Positions 35,208 through 43,432 of a stretch of DNA of 52,392 nucleotides are shown here, piece after piece. Position 1 is the first letter of the stretch. Each line of letters starts with the position of its first letter. This stretch comes from an uncultured Cohaesibacter sp. GTDB lineage: Bacteria > Pseudomonadota > Alphaproteobacteria > Rhizobiales > Cohaesibacteraceae. Both the position numbers and the translations under genes were made by a program. Below the pieces are notes generated by a model that did not search any database, was not told where the DNA came from, and saw only the letters and a list, made by a program, of their open reading frames with translations. The stretch spans positions 1-52,392 of the forward strand of contig NZ_OY759872.1 of NCBI RefSeq assembly GCF_963662805.1. Reading direction: 5' to 3'.

Positions 35208-36401
35208 ATGACCGATGCCCCCATCATGGAAACACAGGCTGGCGACGCCGGAGCCTTCAAGGAATTCGATCTCAATCGCGTCCCCTCCCCCTGCTTCGTC
35301 ATCGACAAGACAGCGATCCGGCGCAACCTTTCCATCCTGTCTCAGGTCGGCAAGGACGCGGACGTCAAGGTGCTCTTGGCGCTGAAGGCCTTCTCCTGCT
35401 GGGCGCTCGGCGATCTCGTTGGCGAATATCTCGATGGAACCTGCGCCTCTGGCCTGTGGGAAGCAAAGCTCGCGCGCGAAAAATTCAAGGGCGAACTGGC
35501 GACCTATTCCGCCGGTTTCAAGGCTGATGAACTGCCTGAAATCCTCGAGCTGTCCGATCATCTGATCTTCAACAGCCCGGCCCAGCTCGCCCGCTTCAGC
35601 CCACTCATCGATGCGGCCCGCAAATGGGGCTACGCGCCCGATTTCGGCCTGCGTGTCAACCCCGAGCATTCCGAAGGCTCGATTGCTAAATATGACCCCT
35701 GTGCCGCCGGATCCCGGCTCGGCACCCCGATCAGCCAACTGACGGACGCGGACATCGACGCCATCTCCGGCATCCACATGCATACGTTGTGCGAGCAGGA
35801 TTTTCTCCCCCTCAAACGCACCTTCGAGGCGGTCGAGGAGCGACTGGCACCCTGGCTGCCAAAACTCAAATGGCTCAATTTCGGCGGTGGGCACCACATC
35901 ACCCGCGCAGACTATCAGCGCGAGGAACTGGTCGCCTTCCTCAAGGGCATCAAGGCGAAATACGATATCGAGATCTATCTAGAACCGGGCGAGGCTGTGG
36001 CTCTTGATGCGGGCATCCTCGTCGGCGAAGTACTCGACATCGCCCGCAACGGCGACATCGATCTGGCAATCATGGATATCTCGGCCACCTGCCACATGCC
36101 CGACGTGATCGAGGCCCCTTATCGCCCGGCCCTGATGGGCGAGCCGAAGGATGGGGCCTCCTTCCGCCTCGGCGGGCCATCGTGTCTGGCCGGTGACGTC
36201 ATCGGCGACTATCGCTTTTCAAAGACGCCAGAAATCGGGATACGGATCGCCTTCCTCGATCAGGCCCACTATTCGATGGTCAAGACCAACACCTTCAACG
36301 GTGTGCGCCTGCCATCCATCGCCCTTTGGGATTCCGAGACGGATGATCTCGAAGTCATTCGCCGCTTCCCTTATGAAGAATTCCGCGACCGGCTGTCGTA
36401 A
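35208..36401 (+). CDS. nspC: Carboxynorspermidine/carboxyspermidine decarboxylase
   Basis: A 397-residue fold III PLP decarboxylase that removes CO2 from carboxyspermidine or carboxynorspermidine to give spermidine or norspermidine. The PLP lysine is in VLLALKAFSCWALGD; other motifs are SGIHMHTLCEQDF, LNFGGGHHITRADY, YLEPGEAVALDAGILVGEV, ISATCHMPDVIEAPYRP and the active-site GGPSCLAGDVIGDY. The pair with the synthase upstream completes the carboxyspermidine pathway. Its first ~15 residues (MTDAPIMETQAGDAG) are not conserved; the ATG at 35226 is a possible later start. About 30 bases separate it from speB. Confidence 0.94.
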   Translation: MTDAPIMETQAGDAGAFKEFDLNRVPSPCFVIDKTAIRRNLSILSQVGKDADVKVLLALKAFSCWALGDLVGEYLDGTCASGLWEAKLAREKFKGELATYSAGFKADELPEILELSDHLIFNSPAQLARFSPLIDAARKWGYAPDFGLRVNPEHSEGSIAKYDPCAAGSRLGTPISQLTDADIDAISGIHMHTLCEQDFLPLKRTFEAVEERLAPWLPKLKWLNFGGGHHITRADYQREELVAFLKGIKAKYDIEIYLEPGEAVALDAGILVGEVLDIARNGDIDLAIMDISATCHMPDVIEAPYRPALMGEPKDGASFRLGGPSCLAGDVIGDYRFSKTPEIGIRIAFLDQAHYSMVKTNTFNGVRLPSIALWDSETDDLEVIRRFPYEEFRDRLS

Positions 36402-36428
36402 CCCAAGCTCCGATACGAGGACATTGTC

Positions 36429-37313
36429 ATGCCCGATTACACCTATCCTGCCTTCCTCACCTCCGAGCTGACCGAAACCGAAAGCAATCCGGATACGGCC
36501 CTGTTCGAGGTCATTCCCTGCCCGCTGGAAAAGACCGTTTCCTATGGCGCTGGCACAGCAGCCGGCCCTTCGGCCCTGCTCGAAGCCAGTCAGGAGCTGG
36601 AACGCTATGATGGTCGGGGCTTCCCGCTGGAGCATGGCATCATTACGTCCGAGCCGATTGACTGCTCCAAGACCATCGAAGAAGTGATGCACGAGCTCAG
36701 ACGCAAGACCGCCGAGAGCGTGCGAGCAGGCCGCATCCCCGTCACCCTAGGCGGCGAGCACAGCCTGTCCTATGCCGCGATCATGGGGGTCGTCGATGCC
36801 TTGCAGAAACCGGTCGGCATCCTGCAGATCGACGCTCACGCGGATCTGCGCGTTGCCTATCAGGGAAACAGGCACTCCCACGCATCGGTCATGCATCTCT
36901 GCGCCGTGGAAGAAAAGCTGCCCTTGATGCAGCTTGGCATCCGCGCCCTCTGTATCGAGGAGCATGAAGCCCGCCTGAAGGCCGAGCATATCCAGTATAT
37001 CGATGCGGAAAAGCTGGTGACCGGCAACATCACAGAGTTCGACCTGCCAGAAGGCTTCCCCGAAGATGTCTATATCACCTTCGACGTCGATGGCCTCGAC
37101 CCGTCGATCATGCCCGCCACGGGCACACCTGTCCCCGGCGGCCTGTCCTATTATCAGGCCCTCAGCCTGATCGAGGATGCGCTGACCAGCGCTCGCTGTG
37201 TCGGCCTCGATGTCGTTGAACTGGCCCCCATGGCCGACCAGTGGGCTTGGGACTTCACCGCCGCCAATCTCACCTATCGCCTGATGGGTCTGGTGGCAGC
37301 AAACAGAACCTGA
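36429..37313 (+). CDS. speB: Agmatinase (ureohydrolase family)
   Basis: A 294-residue manganese enzyme that hydrolyses agmatine to putrescine and urea. Metal-binding motifs of the arginase/agmatinase family are intact: TLGGEHSLSYA, IDAHADLR, and FDVDGLDPSIMPATGTPVPGG. The gene follows nspC by 27 bases and has a GAGGAC-like site. In this cluster it links SpeA's product agmatine to putrescine, the substrate of the synthase. Arginase or guanidinobutyrase are close relatives, but the context with speA makes agmatinase the best call. Confidence 0.92.
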   Translation: MPDYTYPAFLTSELTETESNPDTALFEVIPCPLEKTVSYGAGTAAGPSALLEASQELERYDGRGFPLEHGIITSEPIDCSKTIEEVMHELRRKTAESVRAGRIPVTLGGEHSLSYAAIMGVVDALQKPVGILQIDAHADLRVAYQGNRHSHASVMHLCAVEEKLPLMQLGIRALCIEEHEARLKAEHIQYIDAEKLVTGNITEFDLPEGFPEDVYITFDVDGLDPSIMPATGTPVPGGLSYYQALSLIEDALTSARCVGLDVVELAPMADQWAWDFTAANLTYRLMGLVAANRT

Positions 37314-37364
37314 GCCGACAAACAACAGCCAGAAAGACAGGGTGGAGAGACTGAAAAAGCCTCT

Positions 37365-37913
37365 CTACCAATCGGTCACGCTGCGCCACGCAGACTTGCC
37401 CTTGCCGGTGACCCATTGCCAATAACTCTCGTCTCCCTCAACCTTGCGGGAATTCGGGATATCCACCTTGGGAACCGGTGCCGTGGCCACCGGGGCGCTG
37501 GCCGGAGCAGGCATATCCGACAGATCCATGGCTGGCAGAGCCGGAACATCCTGACCGGTCATGCCGGTCCCTTTCGCAATCGGCGGCAGGACGGTGCCTT
37601 TGGCTTCCAGTGCGCTTTGCATCGCATCCAGCCGCTTGGTCACCCTATCCATTCTACTCTGAAGCATCTCATTCTGTCGCTTCTGGTCTTCCAGCGCATT
37701 GGCAAGGCGCGTCAATTCGGCAAGCAACGCCCGCGTGCTGATATTCTGCCAATCCTCATCCATCGCGCCATGATCGGCCTGAAGCGCCGGTTGATGATCC
37801 ACCAGAGCTTCCTGAGCGTTCGCCGGATGGCCAACACCGATGAGCAAGAGAAGGCCAATGGCGGCAACGCCACCACGGCGACCATATTCATGTGACTGTC
37901 TGAAGCGGATCAT
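37365..37913 (-). CDS. Small exported coiled-coil protein, function unknown
   Basis: A 182-residue protein with a signal peptide (GGVAAIGLLLLIGVGHPANA), a coiled coil at about 60-105 (LLAELTRLANALEDQKRQNE), a Pro/Ala-rich stretch and a C-terminal end SYWQWVTGKGKSAWRSVTDW. The start at 37913 is preferred over one 20 codons upstream because AAGGAACGAG precedes it. No known domain was found. It converges on speB and its upstream gap faces the divergent GNAT gene. It is presumably periplasmic. Confidence 0.65.
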   Translation of the reverse strand: MIRFRQSHEYGRRGGVAAIGLLLLIGVGHPANAQEALVDHQPALQADHGAMDEDWQNISTRALLAELTRLANALEDQKRQNEMLQSRMDRVTKRLDAMQSALEAKGTVLPPIAKGTGMTGQDVPALPAMDLSDMPAPASAPVATAPVPKVDIPNSRKVEGDESYWQWVTGKGKSAWRSVTDW

Positions 37914-38083
37914 TCTCGTTCCTTCATGACCCCCGAAAGGGCCATTTCCAATGCGTCTTGTCCGAGTACCCATAGCTCTTGGGCATCAGGGATGACCTTG
38001 TGAATTGCTCCCGATTTAGAAGGACGGTGTGGCAAATTTATGAGAGAAAAATGGGCATCCGAAGAATTCAGCAAGGAACAATC

Positions 38084-38500
38084 ATGATGAGATCAGACTA
38101 TGACATCCTCAGGCAGACGCCACCGCTTGAGGACTTCCTGCGCCTCAGACGCATCACCGGTCTGACCGTCTATTCCGAAGAGGCTGCTAGAAAGGGTCTT
38201 AAAGGAACCGTCATGGCCGTCATGATTCGCTATGGGGAGGATGTTGTTGGCATGGGCAGACTGGTCGGCGATGGCGGTTGCGTCTTTGTCATTGCCGACA
38301 TCGCGGTCGATCCCGCCCATCAGGGTCAGGGTCTTGGCAAGGCCATCATGGCCGAACTGATGGATTATGTGAATTCCGAGCTCGGCTCGAAGGCCTATGT
38401 CTCGCTCGTCGCCGATCTGCCTGCGGACAAGCTTTACGCCCAGTTCGGTTTCGAGCCCGTCGCACCAGCCTCCATCGGCATGGCCTACCGCGTCAAATGA
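38084..38500 (+). CDS. GNAT-family N-acetyltransferase
   Basis: A 138-residue protein with a compact GNAT fold: VAVDPAHQGQGLGKAIM-type acetyl-CoA loop (here IAVDPAHQGQGLGKAIM), then MDYVNSELGSKAYVSLV and a closing LYAQFGFEPVAPAS. The ATG at 38084 is preceded by AAGGAACAA. The substrate is unknown. It lies beyond the polyamine genes, so an amine or polyamine acetyltransferase role is possible, but such short GNAT proteins have many substrates. Confidence 0.8.
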   Translation: MMRSDYDILRQTPPLEDFLRLRRITGLTVYSEEAARKGLKGTVMAVMIRYGEDVVGMGRLVGDGGCVFVIADIAVDPAHQGQGLGKAIMAELMDYVNSELGSKAYVSLVADLPADKLYAQFGFEPVAPASIGMAYRVK

Positions 38501-38544
38501 TTCCCTCCCCAAGGGGCATCGGGGGGGCATCGGCTCGCCGCTCT

Positions 38545-39720
38545 TCAGGCCTTCTTGCCAAATTCGGCTTGTTGCTGCGTCCATCCAGCGGCGCGCTCAT
38601 TGAGCGATACCCCAAGACCCGGCCGCGTCGGTACCATCATACGCCCATTCCGGATCTCGAGCCGCTCGTTGAAAAGCAGCTCGAACCATTCGAAATGCTC
38701 GACCCATGGTTCACGCGGATAAGCCGCCATCAGATGCACATGGATTTCCATAACAAAGTGCGGCGTGATCTGTAGTCCGAACTGATCGGCAATCGCCATC
38801 AGCTTCAGGAATGGCGTGATTCCACCGATCCGCGGCGCATCCGGTTGCAGATAGTCAACGGCTCTTAGCTCGATCAGCCGCATATGCTCGGCCACACTTG
38901 TCAGCATCTCGCCGGTGGCGATGGGGGTCTTGAGAGTTCGGGCAAGCATCGCATGTCCCTCGGCATCATCCGAGGCAAGCGGCTCTTCCAGAAACGTCAG
39001 ATTGAAGGCATCAAGCGCCGCCCCCACCCGTTTTGCCGTCGGGCGGTCCCACTGCTGATTGACATCGACCATCAAGGGGAAATCATCGCCAAGCCGCGTC
39101 CGCGCCGCTTCCACCCGCTTGATATCAAGGCTCGCATCCGGCTGTCCGACCTTCATTTTCAGGCCGCCAATCCCGGCGTCCTTGGCCTTGGCCATATTGT
39201 CGAGAAGTTCTTCCATAGGGGCCTGCAGATATCCCCCCGACGTGTTGTAGCAGCGCAGGCTATCGCGATGACAACCCAGAAACTTGGCCAACGACAGACC
39301 GGCGCGCTTGGATTTCCAGTCCCAAAGGGCTGTATCCAGCGCACCGGTCGCCTGCGGGGAAACTCCACTGCGTCCAACCGAAATCGCCGCCCAACTCAGC
39401 TTGTCCCACAACCGCGCAATATCATTGGCATCCTCGCCAATGAGCAGCGGTGCGAGATCCGAGGCCATAGCAAACAGAGCCGAGCCACCTGTTCGCAAGG
39501 TATAGCCGTATCCAAATCCCTCGTGCCCGTCTCTGGTCTGCACCTCCGCACACAGCATCGACACACTGGTCAACGGCAACTGTCGTCCGGTCAGGACTTT
39601 TGCGTCACTCACCGTATGGGCAAGAGGCAACTCAATAGCAGAAAGCCGAATCCAGGAGATCGCGCTATCCGAGTTCTCCTCTGCAGTGCTTTCGGCGCTT
39701 TCACTCGAAACAGAGAGCAC
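38545..39720 (-). CDS. Enolase-superfamily sugar-acid dehydratase/racemase (mandelate racemase group)
   Basis: A 391-residue protein. The GTG at 39720 is chosen as start: AGGAGG lies four bases before it, while the longer reading to 39792 begins with implausible sequence. The capping domain is followed by the barrel with the KxK-type catalytic lysine region GGLKMKVGQP, metal ligands in MVDVNQQWD, FLEEPLASDD and ATGEMLTS, and the general acid/base His region ITPHFVMEIHVHL. These place it in the mandelate racemase group, close to L-talarate/galactarate or related acid-sugar dehydratases. The substrate cannot be assigned with certainty. A GntR regulator is divergent from it. Confidence 0.85.
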   Translation of the reverse strand: MLSVSSESAESTAEENSDSAISWIRLSAIELPLAHTVSDAKVLTGRQLPLTSVSMLCAEVQTRDGHEGFGYGYTLRTGGSALFAMASDLAPLLIGEDANDIARLWDKLSWAAISVGRSGVSPQATGALDTALWDWKSKRAGLSLAKFLGCHRDSLRCYNTSGGYLQAPMEELLDNMAKAKDAGIGGLKMKVGQPDASLDIKRVEAARTRLGDDFPLMVDVNQQWDRPTAKRVGAALDAFNLTFLEEPLASDDAEGHAMLARTLKTPIATGEMLTSVAEHMRLIELRAVDYLQPDAPRIGGITPFLKLMAIADQFGLQITPHFVMEIHVHLMAAYPREPWVEHFEWFELLFNERLEIRNGRMMVPTRPGLGVSLNERAAGWTQQQAEFGKKA

Positions 39721-39837
39721 GAGACCTCCTACTTGTAACTTTAAAAAATAAATTATCGCACTTATCGGGAAAACAAAATACAAATAATACAAATAGGGCG
39801 TTGATGCAGATCCTGTTCTCAGCAGGAGACCAACAAA

Positions 39838-39855
39838 TACAACCCGTTAGTTGTA
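39838..39855. promoter_or_regulatory. Inverted repeat TACAAC-N6-GTTGTA, candidate GntR operator
   Basis: The two 6-base arms (39838-39843 and 39850-39855) are perfectly complementary. The site lies between the GTG of the enolase-type gene and the ATG of the GntR regulator. TTGTA/TACAA half-sites recur nearby (ATACAAAT twice around 39779-39795, CTTGTAA around 39731), as expected for an FadR-type operator region. Confidence 0.5.
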
Positions 39856-39956
39856 ATTCGACACCCAAAAAATTTGAGGATTGTGGTTGGCGCAACACCA
39901 ACCTGCGCTCTATAAAGATTGAAATTAGGTATCAGAAAGCGAGTCGACAGACCCCC

Positions 39957-40682
39957 ATGGCTAAAGAAAGCGCATCCTCAGAAGCGCCGGACATGAAACA
40001 GGGACGCAAACTGAGTCATCAGCTTTACGAGCAGATCATACGGCTGATCCTTGATACAAACCTAGCGGTGGGAGACAAGCTCCCCACCGAAGCGCGATTC
40101 TGCGAGCTCTTTTCTGTCTCGCGAACCGTCGTGCGCGAAGCACTTGAGCGACTGAAGATCGACGGCATCATCGCCTCTCATCAGGGTCGAGGCAGCCTCC
40201 TGCTGAAACGACCCAACCGCGATGTCTTCACTCTGACACCGGTGAGCAGCATTGCCGAACTGCAAATGTTTTTCGAATTTCGTCAGGTTATAGAAGGCGA
40301 AACGGCGGCGTTCGCCGCCCAGCGTCACAACAACAGCGATCTGCAGAAGCTTGAAGCAGCCCTTGATGCCATCGATGCCGCTTTCGCCCGTCAGCAACGG
40401 GCCGTCGAAGAGGATCTGGCCTTCCACTTCGCCGTGGCAGAAGCCGCGCGCAACAAGTTTCTGCAGGCTACGATCGAGGCATCGCGCAGCGAGTTTCTCA
40501 AGGGGATGCGATTCGCTCGGGAGCTGACCATCAAATATTCGGAAGAACGCGGCATGATCCTGCAGACCGAGCATCGCGCCATTCTGACCGCCATCCGAAA
40601 CAGAGACTCAGAAGGCGCCCGCTCCGCCATGATCACCCACATCGCCCGCACGCGCGACCGCGTCTTCACCGGCACCACCTGA
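39957..40682 (+). CDS. GntR/FadR-family transcription regulator
   Basis: A 241-residue regulator. The N-terminal winged helix (about 18-88) carries LSHQLYEQIIRLILDTNLAVGDKLPTEARFCELFSVSRTVVREALERLKIDGII in conventional GntR order, and the C-terminal all-helical FCD domain (about 98-235) has EFRQVIEGETAAFAAQRH and FHFAVAEAARNKFL with the usual metal-binding histidine pattern. FCD members sense small carboxylates. It is divergent from the enolase-type gene and probably represses it, the ligand being its substrate or product. The ATG at 39957 gives a typical start; upstream sequence in this frame does not look coding. Confidence 0.9.
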   Translation: MAKESASSEAPDMKQGRKLSHQLYEQIIRLILDTNLAVGDKLPTEARFCELFSVSRTVVREALERLKIDGIIASHQGRGSLLLKRPNRDVFTLTPVSSIAELQMFFEFRQVIEGETAAFAAQRHNNSDLQKLEAALDAIDAAFARQQRAVEEDLAFHFAVAEAARNKFLQATIEASRSEFLKGMRFARELTIKYSEERGMILQTEHRAILTAIRNRDSEGARSAMITHIARTRDRVFTGTT

Positions 40683-41206
40683 TCTCACGGCCTATAGCCA
40701 TAGAGATGCTCAAGGCTTGCGGAGAAAAATTTTCAAAATTCGGGAAAAAAGGTTCGCGGCGGGCCATGCTTGCGGGAAAATCCCGTCGATGACAGCCACT
40801 GTGGAACAAGGTGATCCATCAGCCCCCACCCCAAATCACCAAAGATTGGCCCTAACGGCATGGGGTGAAACTTCGCGCAACTGGTCTGAACGGAAGTCGC
40901 GAGAAGATATTCTTGAAACGATGTGAAGGCCGGACGAGGAGGAGCCAAGCCTCCTGACCCTTGAAATCGGGCTGACAGTCCGGTCACTCCCGAAGGAACT
41001 CCCGTTCCGTATCCTGCGGCGCGCGACCACAAGACACCCGAACTTCAATATCAGGCCTCACAATCCTTTCCCGACGGTCAGTCCAGATCTCATTCCCAGA
41101 GGGCGCGACAAGTCGCAGCAATCTGTGCAAAACCCTGAACCCCGAACCGGGCAAGGCCCTTCCAAGGGCAACAAAGCCACCCGCGCGGGGCGACTCCTAG
41201 GCTTTA
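40683..41206. other. 524-base gene-free stretch between the GntR gene and cspA
   Basis: No reading frame here has family features, a good ribosome-binding site or coding-like composition. The stretch holds a compact set of inverted repeats (40930-40983, listed separately) and a GGCCCTT-cc-AAGGGC-type hairpin near 41155-41170. It could hold a small RNA gene, but no known RNA family was recognised. Confidence 0.5.
40930..40983. other. Nested inverted repeats, possible structured RNA element
   Basis: Outer arms CCGGAC (40930-40935) and GTCCGG (40978-40983) enclose a stem AGGAGG/CCTCCT (40937-40942 with 40950-40955, 7-base loop) and a short CCC/GGG stem (40958-40960 with 40969-40971). All three stems can form together, as in a three-way junction of about 54 bases. 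There is no T-run directly after it. Whether it is transcribed is unknown. Confidence 0.35.
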
Positions 41207-41416
41207 TTAGTCGACCAGCTGAAGATTGACAGCAGCAACTTTGCCGTTACGGCCAGCTTCGAGCTCGAAAGAAACTTTCTGGCCTTCATCGAGACCGCTG
41301 AGACCAGCGCGCTCTACAGCAGAGATGTGAACGAACGCATCTTTGCCGCCATCGTCAGGAGCAATAAAGCCGTAGCCTTTGGTGGAATTGAAGAATTTTA
41401 CGGTGCCAACAGTCAT
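41207..41416 (-). CDS. cspA: Cold-shock-domain protein (CspA family)
   Basis: A 69-residue single cold-shock domain that binds single-stranded RNA or DNA. RNP motifs are intact: GTVKFFNSTKGYGFIAPDD (RNP1 region KGYGFI) and DAFVHISAVERAG (RNP2 FVHIS). An AGAGGTAC site lies upstream of the ATG. The long upstream gap would fit a regulated 5' leader, common for cold-shock genes, but no cold-box was identified. Which of the several Csp paralogues it is cannot be told. Confidence 0.95.
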   Translation of the reverse strand: MTVGTVKFFNSTKGYGFIAPDDGGKDAFVHISAVERAGLSGLDEGQKVSFELEAGRNGKVAAVNLQLVD

Positions 41417-41795
41417 GGCAGTACCTCTTTTTAACTTAACACCCGCCAGATCATTCGAGCGAGTGGGCCTCAGTGCGCAACATGCACACCATCAGAACGT
41501 TCGCGAAATCAGGGGAGAATCAAGCTAACCGGCTCAGCCGGTAGGTCAATAGCCAATGATGGCAGAAACGCTTAGCACTTAGATGCCTGCAAATTGGAGC
41601 AAAATCAAGAGATTTCAAAAGAAATACATGGACTGCATAAAATAAATGCACTCATTGGCACCACACCACATGGGTGTATTTTCACAAAAAACAACGCCCG
41701 AAATTTGAGCAATCGAGTCAAAAACAGCAAACGGGTCGTGCGAAACGCCCACCGCATCCGGCTTCTCCGATCATCAAAACCAGACCGAAAAGGCA
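41417..41795. other. Upstream region of cspA and downstream of the dCMP deaminase gene
   Basis: 379 bases without a supported gene. Short open frames exist on both strands at 41594-41838 but lack family features. An inverted repeat CCGGCT-c-AGCCGG is at about 41530-41543. The region presumably holds the cspA promoter and leader. Confidence 0.45.
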
Positions 41796-42239
41796 TCAGG
41801 CGACAGGGGCACCAACCACCGTGAACGCGATCCCGCAATCGGTGAGGATCTGCTCTGAACGTGTTGTGTCAAAGCGCCCCTGAATGCCGTCGTGATGCCG
41901 CCAGACGACCTTGCCCACCTGATGGGCAGCAAGAAACTTCGTGCATTCCTTGCAGGGCGGATGGGTGACATAGACGATGCATCCCTTGGCAGGTTCCTTC
42001 ATGGCCGCCAGAGCATTCATTTCCGCATGAACGACGCGGTCATATTTCTCCTCGCGGATGTCCCACCATTCCTGCCGGTCTTCCATCGAACGGGGAAAGC
42101 CATTGTAGCCAACCGCGGCAAAGCTCTTGTCCGGCCGCACGATGACGCAGCCGACCTTGGTGGACGGATCCCGGCTGCGCATGGCGACCGCCTCGGCGCA
42201 CTGAAGAACCCACTCGTCAAATCCGGGTCGCGGAGCCAT
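41796..42239 (-). CDS. dCMP deaminase-family cytidine/deoxycytidylate deaminase
   Basis: A 147-residue zinc enzyme. The zinc and catalytic motifs are present: HAEMNALAAM (His ligand plus catalytic Glu) and HPPCKECTKF (two Cys ligands). The N-terminal SRDPSTKVGCVIV and YNGFPRSM are typical of dCMP deaminases, which convert dCMP to dUMP for thymidylate synthesis. A ComEB-like or other deaminase role cannot be excluded. The frame ends in VVGAPVA with a TGA, about 380 bases before cspA on the same strand. Confidence 0.88.
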   Translation of the reverse strand: MAPRPGFDEWVLQCAEAVAMRSRDPSTKVGCVIVRPDKSFAAVGYNGFPRSMEDRQEWWDIREEKYDRVVHAEMNALAAMKEPAKGCIVYVTHPPCKECTKFLAAHQVGKVVWRHHDGIQGRFDTTRSEQILTDCGIAFTVVGAPVA

Positions 42240-42372
42240 CTTGCCTTCTCCTGTTCAAACAACGCTCTAAGATCTCTAGGCCAAACAGCCCCCCTCGACA
42301 AGCTGTCGAATGCGCACAATCGTGGTAAGCGATAAATAGCAGACAGGATACCGCTGATCAAAAGGATGAGCA

Positions 42373-43248
42373 TCAGGGCCAGGCAGCATAGGAATCATCG
42401 CCATTGGCCTGCTTCTGCTTGGCGTGCTTGCGAAATTGCACGGGAGAAACATTGCTCATGCGAATGAAAAACCGCGTGAAATAGGCCGGATCGGAAAATC
42501 CCAACCGAAAGGCCACCTGACTGATTGGCATGCCTGTGCTCGCGAGCAACTCGGCAGCCTCTTTCATCAGCAAATGTTGCAGATATTGCTGGGGGGACTG
42601 ACCCGTTGATCGCCTGACAGCCGTGCCCAACCTGTCTCGACTGACCCCCAAAGCCTTTGCATAATCCTCAATCTTCACATGCTCTCGCAAATGTTGCCCC
42701 GCCATCAGCAGGAAACGTTCCGCAAGCCCCTGAGGCGCACGACCGTGGGTCTTGAGGTCAGAGCGTGCCAAGCGCCACACTTCGACAAGGATCAGGGAAA
42801 CATAGTGCAGCTCGGCAATATCCGACCCCGCTTTCCGGTTTCGCCGTTCCTCCTCCAAGCCCTCCACGAGTGTGCTGAACTTCGAAGGACTTTCAAGCGA
42901 CAGAAAAAGCTGCTGCTGCAGCGTTCGCCGCATCTGATCACCAAGCGGTGTGCCGGACAGGGCCCCTGCCAGAACCACGTTCGGGAATGACAGGATGGCC
43001 GCCCGTGTTCCCCCTTCTGCAATGATCTCGCCGCAATCGCCGTCCCGGAGCCAGACAAGCCTTGGGCCATCAAGAAATTTGGTCTCGTTTGATTTGGAAG
43101 CCCGGTACCCCACTCGCCCGGCCAGCACGACGATGAGATGTGCGCATTCAGCTGCAAGCCCATAACCTACCCGCGTCAAAGGACTGGTTATGCGCTGAAC
43201 TCTCAGTGGTCGCCGATTCAATACAGGAAAGGGTTGCGATGTCACCAT
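42373..43248 (-). CDS. AraC-family transcription activator
   Basis: A 291-residue regulator. The N-terminal part (about 1-170) resembles the AraC-binding-like domain with sequence such as VVLAGRVGYRASKSNETKFLDGP, the C-terminal 100 residues form the AraC double helix-turn-helix: DYAKALGVSRDRLGTAVRRSTGQSP, then QVAFRLGFSDPAYFTRFFIRMSNVSPVQFRKHAK. It is divergent from the ABC importer operon starting at 43433, about 185 bases away, and is the likely activator of that operon, perhaps responding to the transported substrate. Confidence 0.9.
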   Translation of the reverse strand: MVTSQPFPVLNRRPLRVQRITSPLTRVGYGLAAECAHLIVVLAGRVGYRASKSNETKFLDGPRLVWLRDGDCGEIIAEGGTRAAILSFPNVVLAGALSGTPLGDQMRRTLQQQLFLSLESPSKFSTLVEGLEEERRNRKAGSDIAELHYVSLILVEVWRLARSDLKTHGRAPQGLAERFLLMAGQHLREHVKIEDYAKALGVSRDRLGTAVRRSTGQSPQQYLQHLLMKEAAELLASTGMPISQVAFRLGFSDPAYFTRFFIRMSNVSPVQFRKHAKQKQANGDDSYAAWP

Positions 43249-43432
43249 GAGTACAATCGCACCTCATATTCGCACAAAAATCAAGCAAAAGTGCAAATCT
43301 TAGACACATAAGTGCATTTCAAGACGGTGATCATTCAAATTAGGATCAATGAGATCAGTAAATACGCGTAACCGTCGCGAGAAAACTTGATCGTTTTGGC
43401 ACCTAGGGAGAGGTGCCTTGAGGGAGGAACAC

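Noticed and set aside
33679..35208. 509-codon open frame antisense to the carboxynorspermidine synthase gene
   Set aside because: The plus-strand enzyme is unmistakable; the antisense frame results from high GC.
40717..41048. Short open frames in the gap before cspA
   Set aside because: 69-99 codons, no ribosome-binding site, no family features, frames on both strands with equal weakness.
41594..41838. Short open frames upstream of cspA on both strands
   Set aside because: Overlap each other, partly overlap the deaminase gene, and show no coding character.
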